Under the pieces are notes generated by a model. That model was not told where the DNA came from. It ran no database searches and was given only the letters and a program-made list of their open reading frames with translations. A DNA stretch of 33,254 nucleotides from Eubacterium sp. (lineage in GTDB: Bacteria > Bacillota > Clostridia > Lachnospirales > Lachnospiraceae). The stretch lies in contig JALEKC010000102.1 of assembly GCA_022769325.1 (NCBI GenBank), forward strand, positions 1 to 33,254, given 5' to 3'. Of this stretch, positions 15,417-24,387 are shown piece by piece (position 1 is the stretch's first letter; each line of letters begins with the position of its first letter). The position numbers and the translations under genes are program-made.

Positions 15417-17009
15417 CTATTTCAAATTGAGCTCGTTACAAGGAATGTATTCGATGTAATCAAAAGTAGCGAATGTATCGCTTTCCTTTCCATTGGAAGT
15501 AGCATATATTCCCATGGTATTGCCGACAAATCCACCGGCAACGTCTGTGGATAAAATTTGTCCATTCAAATGAGCGATAATCTCAGTAAAATGTGTTCCA
15601 TCATCCAGAGAATAGAGGAAACGTAAATCTTGTTGTTCTGCCTCCAGACGCAGGACGATATCGGTATATTGAGCATCCAGTGTTTTGGTGCAAAGGGTTA
15701 TGGTCTCGCCATGTTCTACTTTCAATACGGTGAGCTGGCTCACATTTCCATCGGTTCCTAAAAGACACTGATATTGGAAATTGGAATTTTGGAAAATGGC
15801 AATTCCCGCTTGTTCCCCTTTCTTTCCTTCAAAGTGAAGAGCCGATTCCAAAGCGAAGGAACTGTCTTTTTGGCGAAGACAGACATAACTTGGTCTTCCA
15901 TCCGAAGTCAGCAAATCTTTGCCACAGCGAAGAGAGAGGCTGCCATTCTTGGATAAATCATAATTCTCTTCGATGGGATTTCGTAAGAACATAAAGTGTT
16001 TCGGAAGTCCCTTTTCGGCAATGTGATCAAAATCTTCCCGGAAAGCTTCTTTTTTGGCAAAGAAAGTTGGGAGGTTTGGTGCGTTTACCCGATCTTCAAC
16101 GATTCCTTTTCCTGGATTGATAATGGGCCAGCCGTTTTCCCAGGTCATAGGAGTCAAAAAGGTTTCACGGCCTAAATTGCGGTGATATCCGTCTCCGTAT
16201 GGACGGGAGGCAAGAAGAACCATCCACCATTCGCCATTTTGAGTTTCTACGATATCCGGGTGTCCCACGTTGACAATCGGATAGGAACTGCCTATGTGAC
16301 GATGCGTCATAATTGGGTTGTATGGACAGCCCTGAAATGGCTCAAAAAGACTTTTGCTGCGAGCAATGGAAATGGCATGATGATGACCGGTACCGGCTTC
16401 GGAGATCATCAAATAATAGTAGCCATCTTTCTTATAAATATGAGGGCCTTCCGGCCATTCTACATTACGAAGGGCACCATGCCAGGCAGGATAACTGTCT
16501 CCCACCAGTTTCATGGTATTTAGATCTAATTCCTGGATATATATTTCGTTGTCGCCAAAATAGCGGGAACCTTCTCGACGGGGCTGTGTGCCACAATAAT
16601 AACATTTGCCATCCTCATCAAAAAACAATGAGGGGTCAATGCCGGAAGAACCCAGAGGATAAGGGTCAGACCATGGTCCGGCGGGATCTTTGGCGGTGAC
16701 AATAAAATTGCCCAGTGGGTTACTTACATGTGTTGTAATCATATAGAAGATACCGTCATGATAGCGGAGCGTCGGAGCAAAGATACCTTCACTGACACCG
16801 GAATTTCCGAGAGGCAACTGACTCTCTCGTTCCAGAATATTTCCAATTTGTTCCCAATGAATTAAATCTTTGCTGTGAAAGATGGGAACACCAGGGAAAT
16901 AAGCGAATGTGGATGTTACTAGATAGTAGTCATCTCCAACCCGGCAAATGGATGGATCGGGATAGAATCCCGGAAGAATCGGATTGGAATATGTCACATT
17001 TTTGTTCAT
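15417..17009 (-). CDS. Glycoside hydrolase family 43 (beta-xylosidase/arabinofuranosidase type)
   Basis: A 530-aa cytoplasmic enzyme that would remove xylose or arabinose from imported oligosaccharides. The five-bladed beta-propeller (about residues 5-310) shows the inverting GH43 triad: base D18 in GFYPDPS, pKa-modulating D125 in GIDPSLFF, and acid E187 in EWPEGPHIYKKDGYYYL. The C-terminal 200 residues form a beta-sandwich of the concanavalin-like domain common in xylosidase-type GH43 (WENGWP link, then FREDFD and FVGNTMGIYATSNG). No signal peptide is present. The start ATG at 17009 follows AAGGAG. It diverges from the transporter cluster. I see no strong promoter for it. Confidence 0.94.
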   Translation of the reverse strand: MNKNVTYSNPILPGFYPDPSICRVGDDYYLVTSTFAYFPGVPIFHSKDLIHWEQIGNILERESQLPLGNSGVSEGIFAPTLRYHDGIFYMITTHVSNPLGNFIVTAKDPAGPWSDPYPLGSSGIDPSLFFDEDGKCYYCGTQPRREGSRYFGDNEIYIQELDLNTMKLVGDSYPAWHGALRNVEWPEGPHIYKKDGYYYLMISEAGTGHHHAISIARSKSLFEPFQGCPYNPIMTHRHIGSSYPIVNVGHPDIVETQNGEWWMVLLASRPYGDGYHRNLGRETFLTPMTWENGWPIINPGKGIVEDRVNAPNLPTFFAKKEAFREDFDHIAEKGLPKHFMFLRNPIEENYDLSKNGSLSLRCGKDLLTSDGRPSYVCLRQKDSSFALESALHFEGKKGEQAGIAIFQNSNFQYQCLLGTDGNVSQLTVLKVEHGETITLCTKTLDAQYTDIVLRLEAEQQDLRFLYSLDDGTHFTEIIAHLNGQILSTDVAGGFVGNTMGIYATSNGKESDTFATFDYIEYIPCNELNLK

Positions 17010-17156
17010 ATTTTATCTCCTTATATTGTCTAAATTTTAGTGAAAAGCTACAAAATCATTGTAATATAGGAAAGAAATAAAGTAAATAGAAAACATAAAA
17101 TTATCAAAAACCGTTCAAAATTTAGTAAAAATTCATAAAAAAAATGTTTAAAACTA

Positions 17157-17185
17157 TAGACATGTCACAAAAATGATGATATACT
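17157..17185 (+). promoter_or_regulatory. Promoter of the transporter cluster
   Basis: TAGACA (17157-17162), a 17-bp spacer and TATACT (17180-17185) form a good sigma-A match. RNA would start near 17192, giving a leader of about 110 bases before the binding-protein gene. The rest of the 292-base divergent gap is A/T-rich, and no operator or cre-type site was recognised. Confidence 0.65.
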
Positions 17186-17225
17186 TAAATACAAACTGTA
17201 TGCAAAATATACAAAGAATTCAAAA

Positions 17226-17265
17226 ATGCGTTTCGCTGCCGCAGTTTTTTTTGTGCGAAACGCAT
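17226..17265. promoter_or_regulatory. Leader hairpin before the 1016-aa binding protein
   Basis: A perfect 11-bp inverted repeat, ATGCGTTTCGC (17226-17236) and GCGAAACGCAT (17255-17265), with an 18-base loop containing eight T. It is more GC-rich than its surroundings. On the plus strand it is followed by A's, so it is not a terminator for this gene. On the minus strand it is followed by TTTTT and could stop antisense RNA heading to GH43. It may be an operator, a leader regulatory hairpin or an RNA-stability element. Confidence 0.6.
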
Positions 17266-17301
17266 AAAAAAGAGAAAGGGCGAAAGGAGATTGCAACAGC
17301 C

Positions 17302-20300
17302 ATGTCAAAGTTGATGAAGAAAAAAGGCTTGGTTAAGTTTCTGGTGTTTGTATTAATACTCGTAGCTATCATAGTATTTTTCAAAATCAAAGGAGCTTCT
17401 TCAAGCGACAACTCCGACAAGTATAAGGGCGTGGATCTGACTGCATCCAATGACTCATATGGACGTGAAGACACATATGCAAAATATGTATCAGAGCACG
17501 AAGATACGAGACCGGCGGGTGAAGAGAACAGCTATGATCTGAATGTGTTAAAATATTCAGACAGCCAAGGTGTTTCTACACGAACAGATGTGGGTCCTTC
17601 CGACGACAAGTCGACGGCATTGCAGATTCCGGAGAAAGGTTATGCACAATTTGAGTTTGATGTGAAAACCGCCGGCTATTACAATGTTTACGTCGAGTAT
17701 TATCCTACAACAGATGAGGATGACCGAGGAATTGATATTGAATCCGAGATTCAGATCAATGGTCAGATTCCATTTAGTGGAGCAGATGCGATTGCATTCG
17801 GCCGTGTTTACACAGATGCCGGAGAAGTGACGCAAGACAACCAGGGGAATGAAATCCGTGCCAAACAGGTACAGGATGAAAAACGTGGTTGGATTTCCAC
17901 TTATTTTGAAGATTCTACCGGATATGAAGCTGAACCGCTTTGTTTCTATTTTAATGCTGGTAAGAATACAATCAAGTTGACGGGTGTCAATGAAAAATTT
18001 GTAATCCGTAAATTGGTTGTAAAGAACAAAGAAGTTACTCCTACATATGAAGAGTATAGTAAAAAGAATGCCAATGCTACCAACAATACGCAGCAGGGGT
18101 ACATTCAAAAAATCCAGGGTGAAACGGCAGTGCGTCGTTCTTCTCCATCTCTCTATGCTACCTATGACAGAACTTCAAGTGAAACGGAATATGAGAACAA
18201 AGACGGTGAGGCAGTGGTTGGAATTACCGATCGTCAGGTTCTTGATATGACCGGTGGTACTCAGTGGAAAGTGCCAAATGATTGGATTGAATGGGATATG
18301 GAAGTGCCTGAGGAAGGTGATTATGTCATTGGAATCAAAGGCCGCCAGGGATATACTCGTGGATATATCGCAAACCGTTCCTTGTATATTGACGGTGAAA
18401 TCCCCTTTGAAGAAGTGAAAGAAATTCAGTTCACATATAGCAATGTATGGCAGATGGTTTGCTTGCAAGATGCCAATGGAAATGCTTACAAGTTCCATTT
18501 GACGAAAGGAAAACATACCATTCGTTTGAAAAATACATTGGGTGAACTTGGTGAATACTTATCTGAATTGTCTGATTGTGTATTTAATATGAACCAGATG
18601 TATCGTCAGATTCTTGTACTTACAGGTACAGAGCCGGATGAATATCGTGATTACCAGATTGAAAAGGTTTATCCTGAAGTTATCACAGCTATGGATTTTG
18701 AATCTAAGAGATTGTATAAACTGGTAGACGAAGTGGTTGCATACACCGGTGAGAAAGGTGGAGAGATTTCTGTAGCACAGACTCTTGCAGCTCAGATGGA
18801 GAAGTTTGTGAAACGCCCGGATAAAATTCCTGGTACGCTTGAGAACTTCAAAAATAATATCAGTTCTCTTGGAACATCCATTAACAACTTGAGTGCAGCC
18901 GCAATGGATATTGATTATATTGTACTTGCAGATGCCAAGGAAACAGTTCCGGAAGTGAAAGAAACACGTTTTGATAAGATGGCACATGAGTGTAAGCTGT
19001 TTGTCAATTCTTTCCGCAGTGATTCTTCTGCTCTTGGTAATGTATACGATTCCGATGATCCGGATGTTCTGGATGTATGGATTACTGCCGGACGTGACCA
19101 GAGTACCATTTTGAAAAACATGGTTGACCAGATGTTCACACCGGAAACAGGAATCAAAGTTAATGTCAAACTGATTGATGCGGCAGCTTCTGCCAATACA
19201 GCAACCTCTGCCAATGGTGCGGTAAATGCTATGCTCCCGGCGGTTATTTCTGGATTTGGTCCGGATGTTGCTTTGTGTATCTCTCAGACAGAGCCTGTAA
19301 ACTATGCACTTCGTAGTGCGGTTGTTGATTTGGCACAGTTTGGCAGTGAAGTGGATGAAGTTCTTTCAGAATATTATCCAAGTTCCTATGAATCCTACAA
19401 GTTCAACGGTGGCCTTTATGGTTTGCCGGAGACACAGAACTACAATGTATTGTTCTATCGTACAGATATTATGGAAGAATTGGGAATTGATGCGGAAAAA
19501 GATGTCAATACATGGGAAGATGTATTGAAAACTCTTCCAATCTTGCAGAAGAACAGTATGTCATTTGCGATTCCTTCTGTGGAACGTAAAATCAACAATG
19601 TAACCAACCCTGACCTTGCAAACTATTATGCACAGTTGTATCAGCGTGGTGGTTCATTATATGATGAAGAGGCAATGGAAACTACGATTGCTTCTCCGGA
19701 AGGTATTGAGGCATTTGAATTCTATACCAAACTCTTTACCAATTATAAATTGGATAAACAGTTTGACTTTAACAACCGTTTCCGTAGTGGTGAAATGCCA
19801 ATCGGATGCGCGGATTATAGTAGCTTTAATACGTTGGCAGTATTTGCTCCTGAGATTAAAGGTCTTTGGAACTTTGGTTTGATTCCTGGTATACAGAAAG
19901 AAGATGGCAGCATCGACCGTTCTGTTCAGTCTTGGGGTACTGCGTCTATGATGCTTCGTGGTGCAGAAGAGCGTAATAAGAAAGACATTGCTTGGCAGTT
20001 TATGAAATGGTGGGCAAGTTCTGAAGTTCAGAGCAATTACGCAAGCGAGTTGGAAGCTGTTATGGGTGCTGCGGCACGTTATGCAACAGCAAACCGCAAC
20101 ACATTTGAAACACTTTCCTGGAGTAGTGAAGAGTCTGCTGCTTTGAAAAAACAGTGGGAATATGCATTTGGTCTTCCGGAAGTGGCTGGTGGTTATTATA
20201 CATCAAGACATATCACCAATGCGATTCGTAAGGTTATGAATGAAAATGAAGATCCAAGAGAGACACTTCTTGATTATGTCATCACAATCAACGATGAGCT

Positions 20301-20352
20301 TACAAACAAACGTGAAGAATTTGGTTTGCCAACGAAAGCAAGTAAAAAATAA
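17302..20352 (+). CDS. Giant membrane-anchored ABC sugar-binding protein with N-terminal beta-sandwich domains
   Basis: A 1016-aa protein, about twice the usual binding-protein length. Residues 6-29 are a single hydrophobic segment (LVKFLVFVLILVAIIVFF) with no lipobox Cys, so it is probably an uncleaved anchor. Two beta-rich domains follow at about 114-230 and 265-430. Both read like carbohydrate-binding sandwiches (AGYYNVYVEYYPT; EGDYVIGIKGRQGYTRGY; the paired KNTIKL and KHTIRL strands). A helical linker covers 430-570. The C-terminal 590-1016 is a family 1 solute-binding fold (ISGFGPDVAL, GLYGLPETQNYNVLFYRTDI, WQFMKWWASSEVQ). I chose ATG 17302 after AAAGGAG (17283-17289). It opens the cluster just before its permeases. 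The xylan-type ligand is inferred from neighbours. Confidence 0.87.
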   Translation: MSKLMKKKGLVKFLVFVLILVAIIVFFKIKGASSSDNSDKYKGVDLTASNDSYGREDTYAKYVSEHEDTRPAGEENSYDLNVLKYSDSQGVSTRTDVGPSDDKSTALQIPEKGYAQFEFDVKTAGYYNVYVEYYPTTDEDDRGIDIESEIQINGQIPFSGADAIAFGRVYTDAGEVTQDNQGNEIRAKQVQDEKRGWISTYFEDSTGYEAEPLCFYFNAGKNTIKLTGVNEKFVIRKLVVKNKEVTPTYEEYSKKNANATNNTQQGYIQKIQGETAVRRSSPSLYATYDRTSSETEYENKDGEAVVGITDRQVLDMTGGTQWKVPNDWIEWDMEVPEEGDYVIGIKGRQGYTRGYIANRSLYIDGEIPFEEVKEIQFTYSNVWQMVCLQDANGNAYKFHLTKGKHTIRLKNTLGELGEYLSELSDCVFNMNQMYRQILVLTGTEPDEYRDYQIEKVYPEVITAMDFESKRLYKLVDEVVAYTGEKGGEISVAQTLAAQMEKFVKRPDKIPGTLENFKNNISSLGTSINNLSAAAMDIDYIVLADAKETVPEVKETRFDKMAHECKLFVNSFRSDSSALGNVYDSDDPDVLDVWITAGRDQSTILKNMVDQMFTPETGIKVNVKLIDAAASANTATSANGAVNAMLPAVISGFGPDVALCISQTEPVNYALRSAVVDLAQFGSEVDEVLSEYYPSSYESYKFNGGLYGLPETQNYNVLFYRTDIMEELGIDAEKDVNTWEDVLKTLPILQKNSMSFAIPSVERKINNVTNPDLANYYAQLYQRGGSLYDEEAMETTIASPEGIEAFEFYTKLFTNYKLDKQFDFNNRFRSGEMPIGCADYSSFNTLAVFAPEIKGLWNFGLIPGIQKEDGSIDRSVQSWGTASMMLRGAEERNKKDIAWQFMKWWASSEVQSNYASELEAVMGAAARYATANRNTFETLSWSSEESAALKKQWEYAFGLPEVAGGYYTSRHITNAIRKVMNENEDPRETLLDYVITINDELTNKREEFGLPTKASKK

Positions 20353-20376
20353 TCAAGAGAGGAGAGTATAGATAGA

Positions 20377-21312
20377 ATGAAGTTTCTTGGAAAGTATATG
20401 CAAATTAAGAAACGGGATATCGGGATTGCCTGGAAGAAGGCAAAGATGTCAAAAACCTGTTATCTGTTCTTATTGCCATATTTTATTCTTTTTGTCACGT
20501 TCTACGTGTTGCCGGTATGTATGTCTGTATTTTACAGTTTTACTTACTACAACGTGTTGGAACCTGCGAAATTTATAGGCGTTGAAAACTATATTGATTT
20601 GCTCCTCAATGATGATGTGTTCCTGATTGCGGTTAAGAATACATTCTTGTTGGCAGCGATTACCGGTCCGCTGGGTTATATCATGGCATTTTTATTTGCC
20701 TGGTTTATCAACGAGTTGCCGCGTTTTGTCCGCGCATTTGCCGTTATGGTATTTTATGCGCCGACAATTTCCGGTCAGGCATATTTGATTTGGTCCATCC
20801 TCTTTAGTGGAGATGCTTATGGATATGTAAACGGATTTTTGCTTAAATTTGGTATTATTAATGAGCCAGTCCTATGGTTGACGGATACCAAGTACATGAT
20901 GAACGTAATTATTATTGTAGTACTTTGGATGAGTCTTGGTACTGGATTCCTTTCCTTTGTAGCTGGTCTGCAGGGTATCGATGCTTCGCAGTTTGAGGCT
21001 GGTTATGTGGACGGTGTCAAAAACCGTTGGCAGGAATTGTGGTACATTACCCTTCCTAATATGAAACCAATGCTTTTGTTTGGTGCCGTTATGGCGATTA
21101 CTCAATCCTTTGGTGTTGCCGATGTAACGATGGCACTTTGCGGATATCCAAGTACGGATTATGCGGCCCGTACCGTAGTTACCCACTTGGTTGACTATGG
21201 TACCACGCGATTTGAGATGGGTTACGCATCAGCGATTGCAACGGTATTGTTCGTAGTTATGATTTTGTGTAACAAGGCGATTCAAGCCTTGCTTAACAAA
21301 GTTGGAACTTGA
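20377..21312 (+). CDS. Sugar ABC transporter permease, MalF/LplB-type (system 1)
   Basis: A 311-aa membrane subunit with about six hydrophobic segments, beginning near residues 29-55 (YLFLLPYFILFVTFYVLP). The coupling (EAA) motif for contact with an ATPase is EAGYVDGVKNRWQELWYITLP near residue 205 (core EAGYVDG). This is the MalF-like partner in family 1 oligosaccharide importers. It lies 24 bases after the giant binding protein and overlaps nothing. The next gene, a MalG-type permease, follows at 17 bases. The lack of an ATPase gene nearby suggests use of a shared one. Confidence 0.94.
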   Translation: MKFLGKYMQIKKRDIGIAWKKAKMSKTCYLFLLPYFILFVTFYVLPVCMSVFYSFTYYNVLEPAKFIGVENYIDLLLNDDVFLIAVKNTFLLAAITGPLGYIMAFLFAWFINELPRFVRAFAVMVFYAPTISGQAYLIWSILFSGDAYGYVNGFLLKFGIINEPVLWLTDTKYMMNVIIIVVLWMSLGTGFLSFVAGLQGIDASQFEAGYVDGVKNRWQELWYITLPNMKPMLLFGAVMAITQSFGVADVTMALCGYPSTDYAARTVVTHLVDYGTTRFEMGYASAIATVLFVVMILCNKAIQALLNKVGT

Positions 21313-21329
21313 TAGGAGGTATAACAACG

Positions 21330-22193
21330 ATGAAATTAATCAAACTCAAAAGGAGAAAGCCAAATCGATCCATTGGTGGAGACATCGGAATTTACATTAT
21401 GTTAATTCTGTTTGGTATATTCTTTGTTATGCCCCTTGTGTATACCATTTGTAGTGCGTTTAAACCATTGGATGAGATTTATCTTTATCCACCAAGTTTT
21501 TTTGTAAAGAACCCGACATTCAATAACTTCCAGGATATGCTGGTTGTTATGTCAAGTTCTTACGTACCTTTTACAAGATACATTTTCAATACTGTATTTA
21601 CCACGTTAGTAGGTACAGTAGGACATTTGATCTTCGGATCAATGGCAGCGTATGTGTTGGCTAAATATAATTTTCCGGGAAGCAAGGGATTCTTCAATCT
21701 TTGTGTAACCGCGATCATGTTTAATGCGTATGTTCTCCAGATTCCTACCTATTTGATCATGTCAAAACTTGGATGGGTAGATACTTATGCCGCACTGATC
21801 GTACCTGCGTTTGCACTTCCTATGGGATTGTTCCTGATGAAGCAGTTCATGGAGCAGATTCCGGATGCGCTGATCGAAGCAGCAAAGATTGACGGTGCGA
21901 AAGAAGGAAGAATCTTCCTTCAGATCGTTATGCCAAACGTAAAACCGGCTTGGCTGACAGTTACAATCTTCTCAGTACAGAACCTTTGGAATATGAAAGG
22001 ACAGATTTATATCTACTCTGAGGAGTTCAAAATGCTTCCCTATGCGCTGCAGCAGATCATGTCTGCCGGTGTTGCCCGTGCGGGTGTAGGTTCCGCGGCA
22101 ACGATGGTAGTTATGATGGTTCCGATCATCATATTCGTAGCAGCCCAGAGTAACATTTTGGAAACAATGGCTAGTTCAGGTATTAAAGACTGA
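21330..22193 (+). CDS. Carbohydrate ABC transporter permease, MalG/AraQ-type (system 1)
   Basis: A 287-aa membrane subunit with about six membrane segments; the first is at about residues 22-45 (YIMLILFGIFFVMPLVYTI). The EAA coupling motif is EAAKIDGAKEGRIFLQIVMP, with core EAAKIDGA. I chose ATG 21330, ten bases after AGGAGG (21314-21319). An in-frame TTG at 21309 lies upstream of that site and is unlikely. It pairs with the preceding permease to form the channel of the first importer. The gene for the NHL protein begins 15 bases downstream. Confidence 0.94.
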   Translation: MKLIKLKRRKPNRSIGGDIGIYIMLILFGIFFVMPLVYTICSAFKPLDEIYLYPPSFFVKNPTFNNFQDMLVVMSSSYVPFTRYIFNTVFTTLVGTVGHLIFGSMAAYVLAKYNFPGSKGFFNLCVTAIMFNAYVLQIPTYLIMSKLGWVDTYAALIVPAFALPMGLFLMKQFMEQIPDALIEAAKIDGAKEGRIFLQIVMPNVKPAWLTVTIFSVQNLWNMKGQIYIYSEEFKMLPYALQQIMSAGVARAGVGSAATMVVMMVPIIIFVAAQSNILETMASSGIKD

Positions 22194-22208
22194 TAAAGGA
22201 GGATAAAA

Positions 22209-23702
22209 ATGAAAGTATGTAAGAAAGTAACATCCGTGTTTGCTCTTGTACTGATCTTGTCTCTCCTTATCGGTGTGACAGGAGCCAGTGCTGCGACAAG
22301 TTCAGATGGAAATCATTATACATATATTTATGACTGCTGGGGTTATGACCGCGAGTCGCCGGATGCTTATTCCGTAACACGTATCATTACGGGTTCGGAT
22401 TATGAGTGTGGTAACTTCAAAGAGCCTCAGGGAATGTATGTAAATGGTACGGATCTTTACATAGCAGATACAGGAAACAATCGTATCGTAAAAATGTCTT
22501 ATCTCAATGATACGATCACACAGACAGGTCTTGTGACAGAGTTTAATAACGGAGATAAGAAAGACACTTTGAGTGGACCACAGGATGTCTTCGTAAGTGA
22601 TGAAGGAGATATGTATATTGCCGACACAGGAAATAAACGTATCGTTCATTTGGACAAAGATAATAATGTCATTAAGATCATTACAAAACCGGATGATGAA
22701 ACTTTTGACCAGACTACAGACTTCCTTCCACAGAAGTTAGTAGTAGATAGTTCAAAACGTATCTTTACACAGGTACAGAACGTAAATAAAGGTTTTATGG
22801 AATTTGCAAGCGACGGATCTTTTACCGGATACGTTGGAGCAAGTAAAGTAACTTATAATATTCTTCAGTATATATGGAAGATGGTTGCAAGTAAAGAGCA
22901 GAGAAGCCAGATGGAACTCTTCGTTCCAACAGAGTACAGTAACCTCTGCCTTGATTCCGAGGGATTTATCTATGCAACAATCGGTAAGACCGGTGAAAAT
23001 GTTGCTCCTCAGAATTCACAGCCAATCCGTAAATTGAATGCCAAAGGAACCGATATCTTGGTTCGTAACGGATACGAAGAGCCTTATGGAGATCTTCGCT
23101 GGACCGAGTCCGGAGAAATGAAAGGTGCTTCTAAATTCGTAGACATTGCTTGTTTGGACAACGATGTATATTATGCACTTGATAATACCAGAGGTCGTGT
23201 TTTTGCTTATGACTTCCAGGGAAATATGTTGTATGCATTTGGTGGTCATGGATACAAAGCAGGATACTTCATTAATCCAATGGCAATTGAGGATCTTGGC
23301 GATACATTGCTCGTTATGGATTCTACATTAGGAACGATCACTCAGTTCACTTTGACAGAATATGGTAAATATATCAATCAGGGATTGAGTGAGTATAAAA
23401 TTGGTGACTATGATGCTTCTGCTGCTACATGGCAGAAAGTATTAAAACTGAATGGTAACTATGATCAGGCGTACATTGGTATTGGTCGTTCTCTCCTCCG
23501 CCAGGAAAGTTATCAGGAAGCCATGGATTACTTTGAATTGAAACTGGATGCAACAAACTATTCCAAAGCATACAAATTGTATCGTAAGGAATGGTTCGAA
23601 AACAACATAATGATCATTTTGATTGTTCTTGCAGTATTGATCGTTGTATGCTTCGGCGTTGGATTTGTGAAGAAGGCTAGAAAGGAGGTAGAGAAAGGAT
23701 GA
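22209..23702 (+). CDS. Membrane-tethered NHL-repeat protein with TPR-like segment
   Basis: A 497-aa exported protein of unknown function. A signal peptide covers residues 1-28 (ending GASA). NHL-type beta-propeller repeats follow from about residue 60 to 385; two clear copies are PQGMYVNGTDLYIADTGNN and PQDVFVSDEGDMYIADTGN. Residues 395-450 form a TPR-like helical pair (YDASAATWQKVLKLNGNY; AYIGIGRSLLRQESYQEAM). A C-terminal membrane helix (about 466-487, IMIILIVLAVLIVVCFGVGF) and a short basic tail anchor it. NHL propellers are usually protein- or ligand-binding platforms. The start after AAAGGAGG is clear, and the stop overlaps the YIP1 gene start (ATGA). Confidence 0.85.
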   Translation: MKVCKKVTSVFALVLILSLLIGVTGASAATSSDGNHYTYIYDCWGYDRESPDAYSVTRIITGSDYECGNFKEPQGMYVNGTDLYIADTGNNRIVKMSYLNDTITQTGLVTEFNNGDKKDTLSGPQDVFVSDEGDMYIADTGNKRIVHLDKDNNVIKIITKPDDETFDQTTDFLPQKLVVDSSKRIFTQVQNVNKGFMEFASDGSFTGYVGASKVTYNILQYIWKMVASKEQRSQMELFVPTEYSNLCLDSEGFIYATIGKTGENVAPQNSQPIRKLNAKGTDILVRNGYEEPYGDLRWTESGEMKGASKFVDIACLDNDVYYALDNTRGRVFAYDFQGNMLYAFGGHGYKAGYFINPMAIEDLGDTLLVMDSTLGTITQFTLTEYGKYINQGLSEYKIGDYDASAATWQKVLKLNGNYDQAYIGIGRSLLRQESYQEAMDYFELKLDATNYSKAYKLYRKEWFENNIMIILIVLAVLIVVCFGVGFVKKARKEVEKG

Positions 23703-24364
23703 GTATAAAACAACGTGTTTTCAATAAAGAAAGCTGGAGTGCTTATCTTGGATCACTTCGTTATGCATTACACTGTTGTGTTCGTCCTTTTGACGGCTTT
23801 TGGGATTTGACTCATGAAAAGAGAGGATCTGTAGGAGCAGCTAATACAATCGTTATTTTGGTGTTACTTACAAATCTTTTAAAACTCGGTTTTACCAGTT
23901 TTATTTTCCAACCAGTCAATTGGAATGAAGTTAACCTTCTTTTAGAGATTATGACATTTTTGCTTCCGTTTGCAGTCTATTGTGTAGCAAACTGGTGTCT
24001 GACAACTTTGTTTGAAGGAAAAGGTACATTGAAAGATATTTATATGGGAACCGCTTATGCGATGACACCATATGTATTGATTCAGCTTCCTTTGATCGTA
24101 TTAAGTAACGTAGTAACAGAAGAAGAGGGTGCATTTTACACCTATTTTGGATATTTCTCCATGGTATGGTGTGGACTTTTGATCATGGCATCTGTCATGA
24201 TGATCCACGACTTCCTTTTGGGAAAAGCGTTTGCATCACTCGTTTTCACAGGAGTCGGTATGTTGGTTATCGTATTCCTGCTGGTTCTCTTCTTTAGTTT
24301 GATAAGTGATGGTTTCTCATATTTCTACTCGATTTATAAAGAAATCATTTACAGATTCTATTAA
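23699..24364 (+). CDS. YIP1-family multi-pass membrane protein
   Basis: A 221-aa integral membrane protein with about five hydrophobic segments (roughly residues 48-70, 80-100, 120-143, 150-172 and 180-207). It opens with a soluble stretch, RYALHCCVRPFDGFWDLTHEKRGS (core RPFDGFWDL), typical of bacterial Yip1-domain proteins. The YxGTAYAMTPYV-like block, here YMGTAYAMTPYVLIQLP, is the family hallmark. The bacterial function is unknown. Its coupling to the NHL gene (ATGA overlap) and its place next to the lipoprotein gene suggest the three products act together. Confidence 0.82.
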   Translation: MSIKQRVFNKESWSAYLGSLRYALHCCVRPFDGFWDLTHEKRGSVGAANTIVILVLLTNLLKLGFTSFIFQPVNWNEVNLLLEIMTFLLPFAVYCVANWCLTTLFEGKGTLKDIYMGTAYAMTPYVLIQLPLIVLSNVVTEEEGAFYTYFGYFSMVWCGLLIMASVMMIHDFLLGKAFASLVFTGVGMLVIVFLLVLFFSLISDGFSYFYSIYKEIIYRFY

Positions 24365-24387
24365 TTGGAAGGAGGGCAATGTTAAGA

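Noticed and set aside
17101-17130. Catabolite (cre) site near AAAACCGTTCAAAA
   Set aside because: It does not match the TG-N-AA-N-CG consensus on either strand at enough positions.
17173-17301. N-terminal extension of the giant binding protein from ATG 17173
   Set aside because: It would overlap the promoter and leader hairpin and has no ribosome site, while ATG 17302 has one and begins just before the hydrophobic anchor.
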